Shown in pieces: positions 1 to 8,372 of a stretch of DNA of 64,000 bases. Source of the DNA: Acidimicrobiales bacterium. GTDB lineage: Bacteria; Actinomycetota; Acidimicrobiia; Acidimicrobiales; MedAcidi-G1. A model generated the notes under the pieces. That model had not been told where the DNA came from. It made no database searches and was given only the letters and a program-made list of their open reading frames with translations. The position numbers and the translations under genes are program-made. The stretch covers positions 1 through 64,000 of the forward strand of contig JAKURV010000011.1 of assembly GCA_022452035.1 (NCBI GenBank), given 5' to 3'. Position 1 is the stretch's first letter. Each line of letters starts with the position of its first letter.

Positions 1-332
1 GCGCCGGCGCGCGGCTGGCGGTGGCAATCGGGCACGGGTTCGGGGACAGGGTACCAGACCTGCGGCGCTCCGGCTGAGCCGTCGCCCGGCTCGGGCTCGG
101 GATCCGGCTCCGGCGGCTTCGCGACCTTCTTCTTGCCTGGTTCCTCAGGCTGGACGTCGCGCACCAAGCCCTCACGCTGTGCCTTGCGACGGGCCCGGTC
201 GGCCTGGGCTTCGACGATGCCCGATGAGTGGCTCTTCACACCTATACCCAGGGATTCACAGAGGTCGAGGACCTCGGCGTTGGTCATCCCCAGTTCTCGC
301 GCCAGCTCATAGACGCGGATGTTCTTCGGCAC
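1..332 (-). CDS. infB: Translation initiation factor IF-2, N-terminal fragment
   Basis: IF-2 is the GTPase that brings initiator tRNA to the 30S subunit. Only the first 110 residues lie in the window; the gene runs off the left edge, so the G domain is not visible. The start PKNIRVYELARELGM is the classic IF-2 N-terminal helical module, followed by the Lys/Arg-rich and then Pro/Glu-rich linker expected before the GTPase domain. The GTG start is chosen because the IF-2 motif begins there and AGGACG lies about 11 bases upstream. It is the last gene of the rimP-nusA-ylxR-infB run. Confidence 0.93.
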   Translation of the reverse strand, partial: MPKNIRVYELARELGMTNAEVLDLCESLGIGVKSHSSGIVEAQADRARRKAQREGLVRDVQPEEPGKKKVAKPPEPDPEPEPGDGSAGAPQVWYPVPEPVPDCHRQPRAG

Positions 333-350
333 GGTGGTTTCGTCGTCCTG

Positions 351-376
351 TTTGTTGGTGGAGTTTGTTGGTGGAG
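351..376 (-). repeat. Two perfect 13-bp tandem copies in the infB leader
   Basis: The plus-strand unit TTTGTTGGTGGAG occurs twice back to back, ending about 20 bases upstream of the infB start and outside both ylxR and infB. In the mRNA it reads as a C/A-rich, unstructured CUCCACCAACAAA pair. Function unknown; it may simply be a slippage duplication. Confidence 0.85.
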
Positions 377-474
377 TTCTGCTCGTACGGGGATCGGCCC
401 CCGAATCAAAGAGATCGACAGGTGGGTCGGCACCGGCCGAACCGCCGTCTGACGCTATCGGTTGGAGGGTTGGA

Positions 475-753
475 TCACCCGTCCGACTCCCGCGGGTCGG
501 AGATGGCTCGACAGGCAGCGACTATCGAACGGAGATAGTCGACAGTCGCCGGCCGACGAAAGGACCGGGCCAGGTCGCTGACCCGCAAAGCTTCCAGACA
601 GGCGTCTGTCGGGTGCAGCCAAGCACCCCGGCCGGGGGCCGTCCGGTCGACCCGTGGGCCGGCCGCACCCTCCGGCCAGGCCAACCGGACCATCTCGGTG
701 GCCGGCCCTATGGCCCGGCAGGCGACACAGGTCCGCTCTGGCCCGACCCCCAC
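475..753 (-). CDS. ylxR: YlxR family (DUF448) RNA-binding protein
   Basis: Small basic protein of the YlxR family, usually encoded between nusA and infB and thought to bind RNA. The diagnostic RTCVACR motif is at the N-terminus, followed by the GRGAWLHP and C-x-EAL segment typical of the fold; about 92 residues, the normal length. I chose a GTG start 24 bases after the nusA stop because the family motif begins just after it. An in-frame start at 819 would overlap nusA and add non-conserved residues. No good Shine-Dalgarno is seen, so translational coupling to nusA is likely. Confidence 0.87.
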   Translation of the reverse strand: MGVGPERTCVACRAIGPATEMVRLAWPEGAAGPRVDRTAPGRGAWLHPTDACLEALRVSDLARSFRRPATVDYLRSIVAACRAISDPRESDG

Positions 754-776
754 GGGAGCGGTACCGGGTCGGACGC

Positions 777-1904
777 CTACTTCTCTTCCTCCCCGGTCTC
801 GGTGGCCGCCACGGTCCACTCGCCAGCCGAGACGGCCGGGCCGCCCTCGGCGGGCTTCCAGACCTGTTCACCAGTCTCCTTGTCGACCACCCACTCGCCC
901 TCGGCCCAGTCGACGTCGGCGTACGCCGCTTCTTGGGCCACCTGGGTCTCACTCTTAATGTCGACCCGCCAGCCCGTCATCCGTGCAGCCAAGCGGGCGT
1001 TTTGGCCCTCCTTGCCGATGGCAAGGGACAGCTGGTAGTCAGGAACAACCACCGTGGCGGTGCCGGTGTCCTCGTCAATGAGGACTTCCTTTACCTTGGC
1101 CGGAGAGAGGCCCTTCATCACGAAGTCGGCCGGATCCTCCGAGAACGGGACGATGTCGATCTTTTCGCCCCGCAGTTCGTTGACGACCATCCGTACCCGG
1201 GCTCCCCGCGCACCCACACAGGCCCCAACCGGGTCCACGTTGGAGTCGTTGGACCACACAGCGATCTTGGTGCGGTGACCTGGCTCCCGGGCACAGGCCC
1301 TGATCTCGACAACGCCGTCCGCGATCTCGGGAACCTCCAGCTCGAACAGCCGCTTGATGAGTCCCGGATGGGTCCGACTGACCACGATCTGGGGGCCCTT
1401 AGCCGTCTTGCGGACCTCTACGATGTAGGCCTTAAGCCGGGCGTTGGCCTCCGGGCGCTCGAAGGGAACCTGCTCGGCCTGAGGCAGCAGGGCTTCGACC
1501 CGGCCTAGGTCCAGAAGGGTGTACCGAGCGTCAGTCTGCTGGATCATGCCGGTAACGATGTCGCCCTCGCGGCCGGCGTACTCCTCGTACTTGAGGTCGC
1601 GCTCGGCCTCCCGGATCCGCTGGGTCATGACCTGCCGGGTCGTCTGGGCGGCGATTCGACCGAAGTTCTCAGGCGTAACGTCAAACTCCTCACCAACCGG
1701 CTCGCCCTCCTCGTCTAGGTCCTGAGCCAGCACCCGAATGTCCATCGTCTCGGGATCAATGGTTACCCACGAGAATTCGTGGGCGCCGGGCATGCGCTTG
1801 TAGGCCGACTCGAGGGCATCGGCCAGAGCGGCGAACAGGGAGTCCACGGAGATCCCGCGGTCAGCCGCCAGGGCCTGGAGGGCCTCCATCATCTCGGGGT
1901 TCAT
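777..1904 (-). CDS. nusA: Transcription termination/antitermination factor NusA
   Basis: NusA binds RNA polymerase and nascent RNA and modulates pausing, termination and antitermination. Visible order: N-terminal polymerase-binding domain (about 1-110, including the TTRQVMTQRIREAER helix), S1 domain (about 113-180), and two KH domains with GxxG-type loops at GARG (about 233) and GKEG (about 297). The 375-residue length and absence of acidic C-terminal repeats fit the short actinobacterial form. The last 40 residues are a loosely conserved Trp/Glu-rich tail. Its ATG overlaps the rimP stop (ATGA), so the two are translationally coupled. Confidence 0.97.
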   Translation of the reverse strand: MNPEMMEALQALAADRGISVDSLFAALADALESAYKRMPGAHEFSWVTIDPETMDIRVLAQDLDEEGEPVGEEFDVTPENFGRIAAQTTRQVMTQRIREAERDLKYEEYAGREGDIVTGMIQQTDARYTLLDLGRVEALLPQAEQVPFERPEANARLKAYIVEVRKTAKGPQIVVSRTHPGLIKRLFELEVPEIADGVVEIRACAREPGHRTKIAVWSNDSNVDPVGACVGARGARVRMVVNELRGEKIDIVPFSEDPADFVMKGLSPAKVKEVLIDEDTGTATVVVPDYQLSLAIGKEGQNARLAARMTGWRVDIKSETQVAQEAAYADVDWAEGEWVVDKETGEQVWKPAEGGPAVSAGEWTVAATETGEEEK

Positions 1905-2419
1905 GACCCGACCTTCCTTCCCGAGTCGGCGGAGCCGTCCCGATCGTGCCCCTTACGAGCCGACTTGGGCTCAGGGGTCCAGATGAAGACGGTGCGCGCC
2001 TTAAGAATCTCGTCGTGGCGGATGGATCGGACCGAGCCGTCGGCCGTCCGGACAACGACGCCCTCGCGATTACTCGCCTGCAGGACGCCGGAGACCCGAC
2101 GATCGCCGTCGGTGCCGGGCTGGGTCTTGATCGTCACCTCGGTACCGACGGCCCGCTCGAAGTGGACGGGACGCTTGAGGGGCCGCTCGAGGCCAGGGCT
2201 GGTGACCTCGAGGGTGTAGGTCCCGGCAATGAGATCCTCATGGTCGAGGGCACGCGAGACCTCGCGGGTGATCCCGGCGATGGCGTCCATCCCGACTCCC
2301 TCGGGGTGGTCGACCACTAAGCGAAGCACGCCGCCCTCGTACTCGACGTCGAGCAACTCGATGCCTATCCGGTCACACAGAGGAGCCGCCATAGCGTCGA
2401 TCCTGTCGGTCACCGCCAT
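1901..2419 (-). CDS. rimP: Ribosome maturation factor RimP
   Basis: RimP assists 30S subunit maturation. The 172-residue protein shows the expected start (APLCDRIGIELLDVEYEGG), the VTSPGLERPLKRPVHFERAVG motif region and a C-terminal SH3-like domain, followed by an actinobacterial basic tail. The ATG is fixed by a strong AGGAAGGAGG Shine-Dalgarno 4-5 bases upstream, which rules out the longer upstream reading. It is first in the rimP-nusA-ylxR-infB run and lies directly downstream of an intrinsic terminator that separates it from ispG. Confidence 0.95.
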   Translation of the reverse strand: MAVTDRIDAMAAPLCDRIGIELLDVEYEGGVLRLVVDHPEGVGMDAIAGITREVSRALDHEDLIAGTYTLEVTSPGLERPLKRPVHFERAVGTEVTIKTQPGTDGDRRVSGVLQASNREGVVVRTADGSVRSIRHDEILKARTVFIWTPEPKSARKGHDRDGSADSGRKVGS

Positions 2420-2496
2420 GATGCCTCCTTCCTGTCGTTCCGTCCCGGTGTCGCCACCGGAGCCTCGATTTCCGTCACGGTCACCCGCCGGAACCG

Positions 2497-2527
2497 AAAA
2501 CAAAAGGCGTGGGCAGAGCCCACGCCT
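2497..2527 (-). terminator. Rho-independent terminator after ispG
   Basis: Perfect 10-bp stem (AGGCGTGGGC at 2505-2514, GCCCACGCCT at 2518-2527) with a 3-base loop. On the minus strand the stem is followed by TTTTGTTTTC. It lies about 120 bases beyond the ispG stop and 80 bases before rimP, so it should end the rpsB-to-ispG transcription unit. It is the only hairpin with a real U-tract that I found in the window. The 2528-2648 stretch before it holds no gene. Confidence 0.9.
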
Positions 2528-2648
2528 CGTCGGGAAACCGGCGATGCACGTCGGCGGAAGCATACCGGCGACAGCGGTCAGCGACTAGGGCCAACTGGTG
2601 ACCGCGGTCGCTGGGCCAACGTGCCCTGGAGCCGCGGACTGACCCGGA

Positions 2649-3875
2649 TCAGACCGTATGACGCCGGATGAGCTCGATCCGCGAGCTGGTGTCGTTGGCA
2701 TCTTCACCCTGTTCGGCCAGGAGCCGCTCCCGGTCGCGTTCGGCCTCGCGGGCCGCCTTCTCGGTGTCAACGCGGGCCAAGGCGGCCTCGACCCCCTCGG
2801 CATGGATGAACTCGGCCCACTCCACCAGGGCATCGACCATCTCGTCCTCGGCCACCACGGCGGCGTTGCGCCCCTTCACGAATAAGTGACCCCGGCGGTT
2901 ACCTGCCGCGATCCCCAGGTCGGCGTCCCTCGCCTCGCCAGGCCCGTTCACCACGCAGCCCATGACGGCCACCTGCAGGGGGATCTCCCGGTCGGCGAAG
3001 GCGGCCATGGCATCGGCGGCCACTGCCACCACATCGATCTCGGCCCTCCCGCAACTCGGACAGGCGATCAGGTCCACGTTCTTGCGCTCACGGAGGCCCA
3101 TGGCCTCAAGCAGGGCCCGACCGGCACGGGCTTCCTCGACCGGGTCGGCGGTCAGTGAGTACCGGATGGTGTCGCCAATCCCCTCAGCCAGCAGGGTGCC
3201 GATGCCGGCCGAGGACTTGATCAGTCCGGCGGGCGGGGGGCCGGCCTCGGTTACGCCAAGGTGCAGCGGATAGTCGGTCACCTCGGAGAGTTGCCGATAG
3301 GCCTCGATCATGAGCGGAACGCTGGACGCCTTGACGGAGATCTTGATGAGATCGAAATCAACCTCGGCGAAGTAGCGGATCTCGTCGAGGGCCGACTCGA
3401 CCATGGCCTCCGGGGTCACCCGTCCGCCGTATTTCTCGTAGAGATCGGGGTGTAGCGAGCCGCCGTTGACACCGATCCGGATGGGCACGCCCCGGTCGCG
3501 GGCCTCGGACGCCACGGTTCGGATGTGCTCCGGTCGTCTGATATTGCCGGGGTTGAGACGCAGGCAGTGAACCCCGGCCTCCAGGGCGGCCAAGGCCATT
3601 CGGTACTGGTGGTGGATGTCAGCCACGATGGGGACCGGCGAGCGGGGGACGATCCGAGCAAGCCCCTCTGCGGCCTCCAACTCATTGCACGTACAGCGGA
3701 CGATGTCGGCACCGGCCATGGCCAGGTCGTAGACCTGCTGGAGGGTGGCCTCGTGGTCGGCGGTCCGGGTGATGGTCATGGACTGCACCGAGATCGGTGC
3801 TCCCCCACCCACGGCCACGTCTCCCACCATCAGGCGACGGGTGGGGCGGCGTTCGATCCCGGCCTGGACCTCCAT
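2649..3875 (-). CDS. ispG: 4-hydroxy-3-methylbut-2-enyl diphosphate synthase (flavodoxin/ferredoxin)
   Basis: IspG (GcpE) makes HMBPP from MEcPP in the MEP isoprenoid pathway using a 4Fe-4S cluster. The N-terminal TIM barrel (PISVQSMTITRT, RLNPGNI, IRIGVNGGSL) and C-terminal cluster domain are complete. Cluster ligands are Cys272, Cys275 (ACPSC) and Cys307 (GCVVNGPGE), with Glu314 the probable fourth ligand. The last 45 residues form a charged Glu/Arg/Ala extension. Dxr, the pathway's first committed enzyme, is two genes upstream. A TAGCCT hexamer 7 bases before the ATG suggests an internal leaderless promoter. Confidence 0.97.
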   Translation of the reverse strand: MEVQAGIERRPTRRLMVGDVAVGGGAPISVQSMTITRTADHEATLQQVYDLAMAGADIVRCTCNELEAAEGLARIVPRSPVPIVADIHHQYRMALAALEAGVHCLRLNPGNIRRPEHIRTVASEARDRGVPIRIGVNGGSLHPDLYEKYGGRVTPEAMVESALDEIRYFAEVDFDLIKISVKASSVPLMIEAYRQLSEVTDYPLHLGVTEAGPPPAGLIKSSAGIGTLLAEGIGDTIRYSLTADPVEEARAGRALLEAMGLRERKNVDLIACPSCGRAEIDVVAVAADAMAAFADREIPLQVAVMGCVVNGPGEARDADLGIAAGNRRGHLFVKGRNAAVVAEDEMVDALVEWAEFIHAEGVEAALARVDTEKAAREAERDRERLLAEQGEDANDTSSRIELIRRHTV

Positions 3876-3882
3876 GGGGATG

Positions 3883-3888
3883 AGGCTA
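3883..3888 (-). promoter_or_regulatory. Putative -10 box of ispG (leaderless)
   Basis: TAGCCT ends 7 bases before the ispG ATG, placing transcription initiation at the start codon itself. No Shine-Dalgarno is present. Confidence 0.55.
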
Positions 3889-3926
3889 CCGGTGACCCGA
3901 CAGAGCCTCCCCTCGGCCGGCGTCGG

Positions 3927-5222
3927 TCAGCCGAAGTCGGGGAAGTCCACGATGTCCCGGTAGAGGGCAACCACGGTGATGGCCAGGATGAGAGACACCA
4001 CAGCCCAGGTGACCGGCACCAGCCGGGAGGCGTCGGCCATGTGGCGCCGCCCACCGATTGACCTCACCCGCTCGTATGTGGCGATGGCTACGTGCCCGCC
4101 GTCGAACGGGAGGAGCGGCACCAGGTTGAAGACGCCGACGAACACGTTCACCAGGATCAAGAACCACACGTAGGTAGACCAGCCGTCGTCGAACATGGCG
4201 CTCCCGAGGCGGGCCGCCCCGTAGATGGAGAGCAGCCGCTCATCGTCGGCCGGGTCGGCTGCTGGCTCCACGACCGGGGCCGGCGATTTGTCGGGCACGG
4301 CAGACGGACCACCGGTGGTGGCCTCAGACGGACCTACTGCTCCGGCGAAGAACTTGGCTAGGCCATCGGGGCTGAAGATGCCCACCAGCCCCGTGACCGA
4401 CATCCACGCTAGGTCGGCGAAGCGAACTACGGCCTCGCCCGCCGCCCGGACGGGACCCATCGTGACCAGGGGTCGGTCCGCTCCGACGCCGAAGAACCCG
4501 GTCACCACGCCGTCCACGCCGACCCGCTCCCCGATCACCGCCCGGTGGACCATCGCCTCCCCGTCTCGCTGGACCACCACGTCCACCAGGTCGCCGGGCA
4601 CCGATCGGACAACGGCGCCGAACTCGTCGAACCGTGTGGTCTCGACCCCGTCCACCGACAGGATCCGGTCGCCCGCTTGAACGTCAACGGCGGCGGCCGT
4701 CGATCCTGGTACCACCTCTCCGACTACCCACCGGTCGGGGTCGGGGGTCCCCACGGCGGCGTAGACCACGACTAGCAAGAACAGGGCGATGGCGAAGTGG
4801 GTGGCCGACCCGGCGAGGGCCACGGCCATCCGCTTCGGGTAGGACTGCTGGCGGTAGGTCCGCGGCTCGTCTGTCGGATCGACGACGTCGAGGCTGCTCA
4901 TACCGGTGATCCGGACGTAGGCGCCGGCAAGGAAGATGGCCTTGACCCCGTAGGTGGTCTCTCCCCGGCGCACTGACCACAGTCGCGGGCCGAAGCCGAC
5001 GAAGAACTCGGTGACCTGCATCCCCGCCCACCGGGCGACCAGGAAGTGGCCTAGTTCGTGCAGGGCCAGCATTGCGACGATCGACAGGACCACCACCAGC
5101 CCGGACAGGCCTCCGATGAGGCCGAAGGACACCAGGGCGCCGATCAGGAGGGTTAGCCGGATTCGATCGTTGCGGGGTTCGTTACGGACCGCACGGTCTC
5201 TCGGCTCTGGCAGATCGGTCAC
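3927..5222 (-). CDS. rip1: Site-2 intramembrane zinc metalloprotease (RseP/Rip1 family)
   Basis: Membrane M50 protease that cleaves substrates such as anti-sigma factors within the bilayer. HELGHF (His55, Glu56, His59) is the zinc site in the first membrane segment. A PDZ domain follows (about 165-225; AGDRILSVDGVETTRFDEF), and the second catalytic motif NLVPLLPFDGGHV lies near the C-terminus with its zinc-ligand Asp. At 431 residues it is typical for a one-PDZ actinobacterial homolog. It sits between dxr and ispG, the usual actinobacterial order, and begins 7 bases after dxr. No sigma/anti-sigma pair is in the window, so the substrate is unknown. Confidence 0.94.
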   Translation of the reverse strand: MTDLPEPRDRAVRNEPRNDRIRLTLLIGALVSFGLIGGLSGLVVVLSIVAMLALHELGHFLVARWAGMQVTEFFVGFGPRLWSVRRGETTYGVKAIFLAGAYVRITGMSSLDVVDPTDEPRTYRQQSYPKRMAVALAGSATHFAIALFLLVVVYAAVGTPDPDRWVVGEVVPGSTAAAVDVQAGDRILSVDGVETTRFDEFGAVVRSVPGDLVDVVVQRDGEAMVHRAVIGERVGVDGVVTGFFGVGADRPLVTMGPVRAAGEAVVRFADLAWMSVTGLVGIFSPDGLAKFFAGAVGPSEATTGGPSAVPDKSPAPVVEPAADPADDERLLSIYGAARLGSAMFDDGWSTYVWFLILVNVFVGVFNLVPLLPFDGGHVAIATYERVRSIGGRRHMADASRLVPVTWAVVSLILAITVVALYRDIVDFPDFG

Positions 5223-5228
5223 GGCCGG

Positions 5229-6386
5229 TCAGTTCCCGGCAACAACGAGGGCCCGGGTCGCCTCGCGGGCCCGCCGATCAACGTCCAGCACTGATTCCAC
5301 GTCCTCGGCTCGATCACCGGGCCACTGGTCCAGGACCTCGGCCAGGAGGCGGCCGATGCCGACCCATGGCAGGACCCCATCGAGGAAGGCGGCCACAGCT
5401 ACCTCGTTGGCGGCGTTCAACCAGGCCGGGGCCGTTTCGCCCAGCCGACCGGCGGCGATGGCCAGGTCCAGGCACGGGAAACCGTCCCTGTCGGGTTGCT
5501 CGAAGTCGAGGCGCCCTAACTCGGCCCAGTCGATGGCCCCGTAGGCCACTTCGAACCGGTCCGGCCAGGCCAGGGCGTAGCCCATGCACAGGCGCATGTC
5601 CGGGTTGGAGAGCTGAGCGATGGTGGCACCGTCGGTGAACGTCACCATGGAGTGGACGATGGACTGTGGATGGACAACCACGTCGATGTTGTCGTAGGCC
5701 GTCCCGAACAGTTCGTGGGCCTCGATCACTTCGAGCCCCTTGTTCATGAGGGTCGAGGAGTCGACGGTGACCTTGGGGCCCATGGCCCACGTCGGATGGG
5801 CCAACGCCTCTTCCACGGTCACGGCGGCCAGTTCTTCGGCCGACCGGCCCCGGAACGGGCCCCCGGACGCTGTGAGGACGATGCGCGCCACCCGTTCGTC
5901 CACGTCGTTGGCTCGCAGGCACTGGTGGATGGCGCAGTGCTCGCTATCGACTGGCAGCAGTTCGGCGCCCGGGGTGGTCCGCACTCGCTGGACAACCGGA
6001 CCGGCGGCGATCAGGGACTCCTTGTTGGCCAGGCCGAGGCGGCGGCCGGCGGCCAGGGTGGCCAGGGTCACCGGGAGCCCGGCGAACCCGACCACGCCGT
6101 TGATGGTCACGTCGGCTAGGACGGCCGCCTCGGCCAGGGCGTCGGGTCCAGCCAGCACTTCGGTTCCGTCGGGCACCCCGGACGCCACGTCGGCGGCCAC
6201 CGACGGGTCGGCCACAGCCACCAAGTCGGGTCGAAAGGTACAGGCTTGTTCGACCAGCAGGTCGACGGAGCGGGCGGCACCGAGGGCCACCACGTCGAAG
6301 TCGTCGGGCCGGTCGGCCACCACCTCGAGGGTTTGGGTGCCGATGGATCCAGTCGACCCGAGTACGGCGACCGAGGTCGGTGACAT
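5229..6386 (-). CDS. dxr: 1-deoxy-D-xylulose 5-phosphate reductoisomerase
   Basis: Converts DXP to MEP with NADPH, the committed step of non-mevalonate isoprenoid synthesis. Complete at 385 residues: N-terminal Rossmann motif VLGSTGSIGTQTLEV, NKESLIAAG, the metal/substrate motif PVDSEHCAI, SGGPF and the C-terminal helical domain (LNAANEVAVAAFLDG). TAGGCT lies 6 bases before the ATG with no Shine-Dalgarno, so a leaderless promoter inside the long cdsA-to-ispG run is likely. Confidence 0.97.
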   Translation of the reverse strand: MSPTSVAVLGSTGSIGTQTLEVVADRPDDFDVVALGAARSVDLLVEQACTFRPDLVAVADPSVAADVASGVPDGTEVLAGPDALAEAAVLADVTINGVVGFAGLPVTLATLAAGRRLGLANKESLIAAGPVVQRVRTTPGAELLPVDSEHCAIHQCLRANDVDERVARIVLTASGGPFRGRSAEELAAVTVEEALAHPTWAMGPKVTVDSSTLMNKGLEVIEAHELFGTAYDNIDVVVHPQSIVHSMVTFTDGATIAQLSNPDMRLCMGYALAWPDRFEVAYGAIDWAELGRLDFEQPDRDGFPCLDLAIAAGRLGETAPAWLNAANEVAVAAFLDGVLPWVGIGRLLAEVLDQWPGDRAEDVESVLDVDRRAREATRALVVAGN

Positions 6387-6392
6387 GGGGCG

Positions 6393-6398
6393 AGCCTA
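6393..6398 (-). promoter_or_regulatory. Putative -10 box of dxr (leaderless)
   Basis: TAGGCT ends 6 bases before the dxr ATG. This is the classic actinobacterial -10 form. Confidence 0.6.
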
Positions 6399-6427
6399 CC
6401 GACGGGCTCCCGGACGCCGTGAGCGGA

Positions 6428-7729
6428 TCAGACGGTGAACAGGTCCATCAGCCGGGCAGCGAAGTAGGTGGCCGGCAGGACGAACAGAAGGGCGTCGAAC
6501 CGGTCCATCAGGCCGCCGTGGCCGGGGAGGATGCTTCCCATGTCCTTGATCCCGAGATCCCGCTTGATCATCGACTCACAGAGGTCGCCGAGCGGAGCGG
6601 CTAGGGCGACCACGATGCCGAGTACGAACGCCGTGCCCAGGTCGCCGGGGTCCTGGCCGAACGGGGTTATACGCCCCACCACCAGCACAGCGACCCCGAA
6701 TGCGACGGCCATACCGCCAATCAGGCCCTCCATGGTCTTGTTGGGACTGACCGCCGATAGTGGGCTGCTCCCGAACATGCGGCCGATGAGCAGGCCTCCA
6801 GTGTCGTAGCCGACCGTGCACAGCACGGCGGCCAGCAACATCCCGATGCCGTTCGGGTCGCTCAGCATCAGCCCGACGAAGGAACCCAGGAATCCCACAT
6901 AGAGAACGCCGAAGAGGGTCACCGAGACGTTGAGCATGGGTGCCTGGCGGTCGATGCCCGTCAGGTACCAAAACAGGGTGAACAACACGGTCAGGGCCAG
7001 GATCAGCGGGATGGCGGCTTCAAAACGCCAGTAGGCCCCCAGGTTCAGGGCAGCCACCGCTGTGACGCCGAGAAGGGAGGCCGGCTGGTAGCCGGACCGG
7101 CGGACTGCGAGGAAGAACTCGCCGGCGGCCAGGGTGAGCAGCACGGTGGTCAGGGCGAGCGTCGCGTTGGCTCCGATGCGGAAGGCCACCAGGGCCAGGG
7201 CACCCAGCCCGACACCTGTCACCACGGCCAGCGGGAGGTCCCGTCCGCTGCTGCTGCCAGCCATGCCCGAGCCGCCCCGGAGCGGAGGGGACGGGGCCAC
7301 GGGAGTGCCCGACGGCGGAGCCGACCGGGTCCCGGTGGATGCAGCCGAGGCGGTGAGGTCGGGAAGGGGCTCGTCGGGTGGCAGAAGGGGCGGGTCGAAT
7401 TCGGCGGACGAGGATGATCCGAGCGGCCCGTCATCGAAGAACGCCGCCACGGCCGCCTCGTCGTGGTCACCGACCGGCTGCTGGGACTCGTGATCATCCG
7501 GGACGTCGTCAGACCATCGAGGGGCATCGTCGAGGCCGGTCCAGGGGTCGACAGAAGGCGAACCGCCGGTAACGTCGGTGGGCGGTTCTGTCCAGTGGGG
7601 CAACTCGTCGCCAGGCGATTCGCCACCGAAAACGGAACGACCGGGTTCGACCACGTCGTCCGGCGAGTCCAGGCCGAGGATCCTGATCTCCTCGAAGCCC
7701 TGGTCTTCGCTCCCCTTCTGTTCGTTCAC
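6428..7729 (-). CDS. cdsA: Phosphatidate cytidylyltransferase with long disordered N-terminus
   Basis: Makes CDP-diacylglycerol, the precursor of anionic and inositol phospholipids. The C-terminal 260 residues are a multi-span membrane enzyme ending with the family signature (SPNKTMEGLIGG, then GDLCESMIKRDLGIKDMG and LPGHGGLMDRFDALL). The first 150-170 residues are an acidic Pro/Ser/Asp-rich stretch without predicted structure, much longer than in typical CdsA. The GTG start follows a GAGGGGAG Shine-Dalgarno, and no better internal start with a Shine-Dalgarno was seen. It follows frr in the rpsB-tsf-pyrH-frr-cdsA order common to many bacteria. Confidence 0.93.
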   Translation of the reverse strand: MNEQKGSEDQGFEEIRILGLDSPDDVVEPGRSVFGGESPGDELPHWTEPPTDVTGGSPSVDPWTGLDDAPRWSDDVPDDHESQQPVGDHDEAAVAAFFDDGPLGSSSSAEFDPPLLPPDEPLPDLTASAASTGTRSAPPSGTPVAPSPPLRGGSGMAGSSSGRDLPLAVVTGVGLGALALVAFRIGANATLALTTVLLTLAAGEFFLAVRRSGYQPASLLGVTAVAALNLGAYWRFEAAIPLILALTVLFTLFWYLTGIDRQAPMLNVSVTLFGVLYVGFLGSFVGLMLSDPNGIGMLLAAVLCTVGYDTGGLLIGRMFGSSPLSAVSPNKTMEGLIGGMAVAFGVAVLVVGRITPFGQDPGDLGTAFVLGIVVALAAPLGDLCESMIKRDLGIKDMGSILPGHGGLMDRFDALLFVLPATYFAARLMDLFTV

Positions 7730-7756
7730 CCCGGGTCTCCCCTCGTGATCACTGGC

Positions 7757-8320
7757 TCAGACTTCGAGCAGGTCATCTTCCTTGGCTTGACGAGCCTCGT
7801 CGATTTCGGCCTCGAAGCCGTGGATCAAGGAGTCCAGGCGGTCGGCGGCCCATCGGAGATCGTCCTCGGACACCGACCCCTCAATATCGTCGAGGTCCTT
7901 GCGGGCGTGTCGTCGGACTCCCCGCATCCTGTTCTTGCCGTCCTCTGCCATGGTGTTCACCATGCGTACCAGATCCCGGCGCCGTTCTTCGGTCAGCTCT
8001 GGAAAGCTGAGCCGAATACTCCGCCCGTCGTTGCCCGGGGAGAGACCCAGGTCGGCCACCAGGATGGCCTTCTCGATGGCCGGTACGTTGCTCGGGTCGT
8101 GTGGCGTGATGAGTAGTTGCCGAGCTTCGGGGATGGAGAACGAGGCCAGTTCCTGGAGGCGCATCTCCACGCCGTAGGCGGTGACTGGCAACTTCTCCAC
8201 CAGGGCGGAAGAAGCCCGACCAGTGCGCACGGTCGAGAACTCGCGGCGGGTGTGGGCCACGGCCTCCTCCATGGATGACGAGGCCTCGTCGAGGACCATC
8301 TGGATCATCTCGTCGCTCAA
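7757..8320 (-). CDS. frr: Ribosome recycling factor
   Basis: Splits post-termination ribosomes together with EF-G. The 187-residue protein has the invariant core (FSTVRTGRASSALVEKL, the hinge, and the C-terminal helix EERRRDLVRMVNTMAEDGKN). I chose a TTG start because GGAGG lies 5 bases upstream of it and the length then matches the family norm of about 185. The next ATG, at 8308, would leave a 17-base spacing. It sits between pyrH and cdsA. Confidence 0.95.
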   Translation of the reverse strand: MSDEMIQMVLDEASSSMEEAVAHTRREFSTVRTGRASSALVEKLPVTAYGVEMRLQELASFSIPEARQLLITPHDPSNVPAIEKAILVADLGLSPGNDGRSIRLSFPELTEERRRDLVRMVNTMAEDGKNRMRGVRRHARKDLDDIEGSVSEDDLRWAADRLDSLIHGFEAEIDEARQAKEDDLLEV

Positions 8321-8372
8321 CGCTGCCTCCGTCGTCTGACCGGCGGTCTGCCGGGTCCTCGTCGGTGACGGA

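Noticed and set aside
519-541. Hairpin CGACTATC / GATAGTCG near the end of ylxR
   Set aside because: It lies inside coding sequence well before the ylxR stop, has no U-tract, and a perfect 8-bp stem can occur by chance in a window this size.
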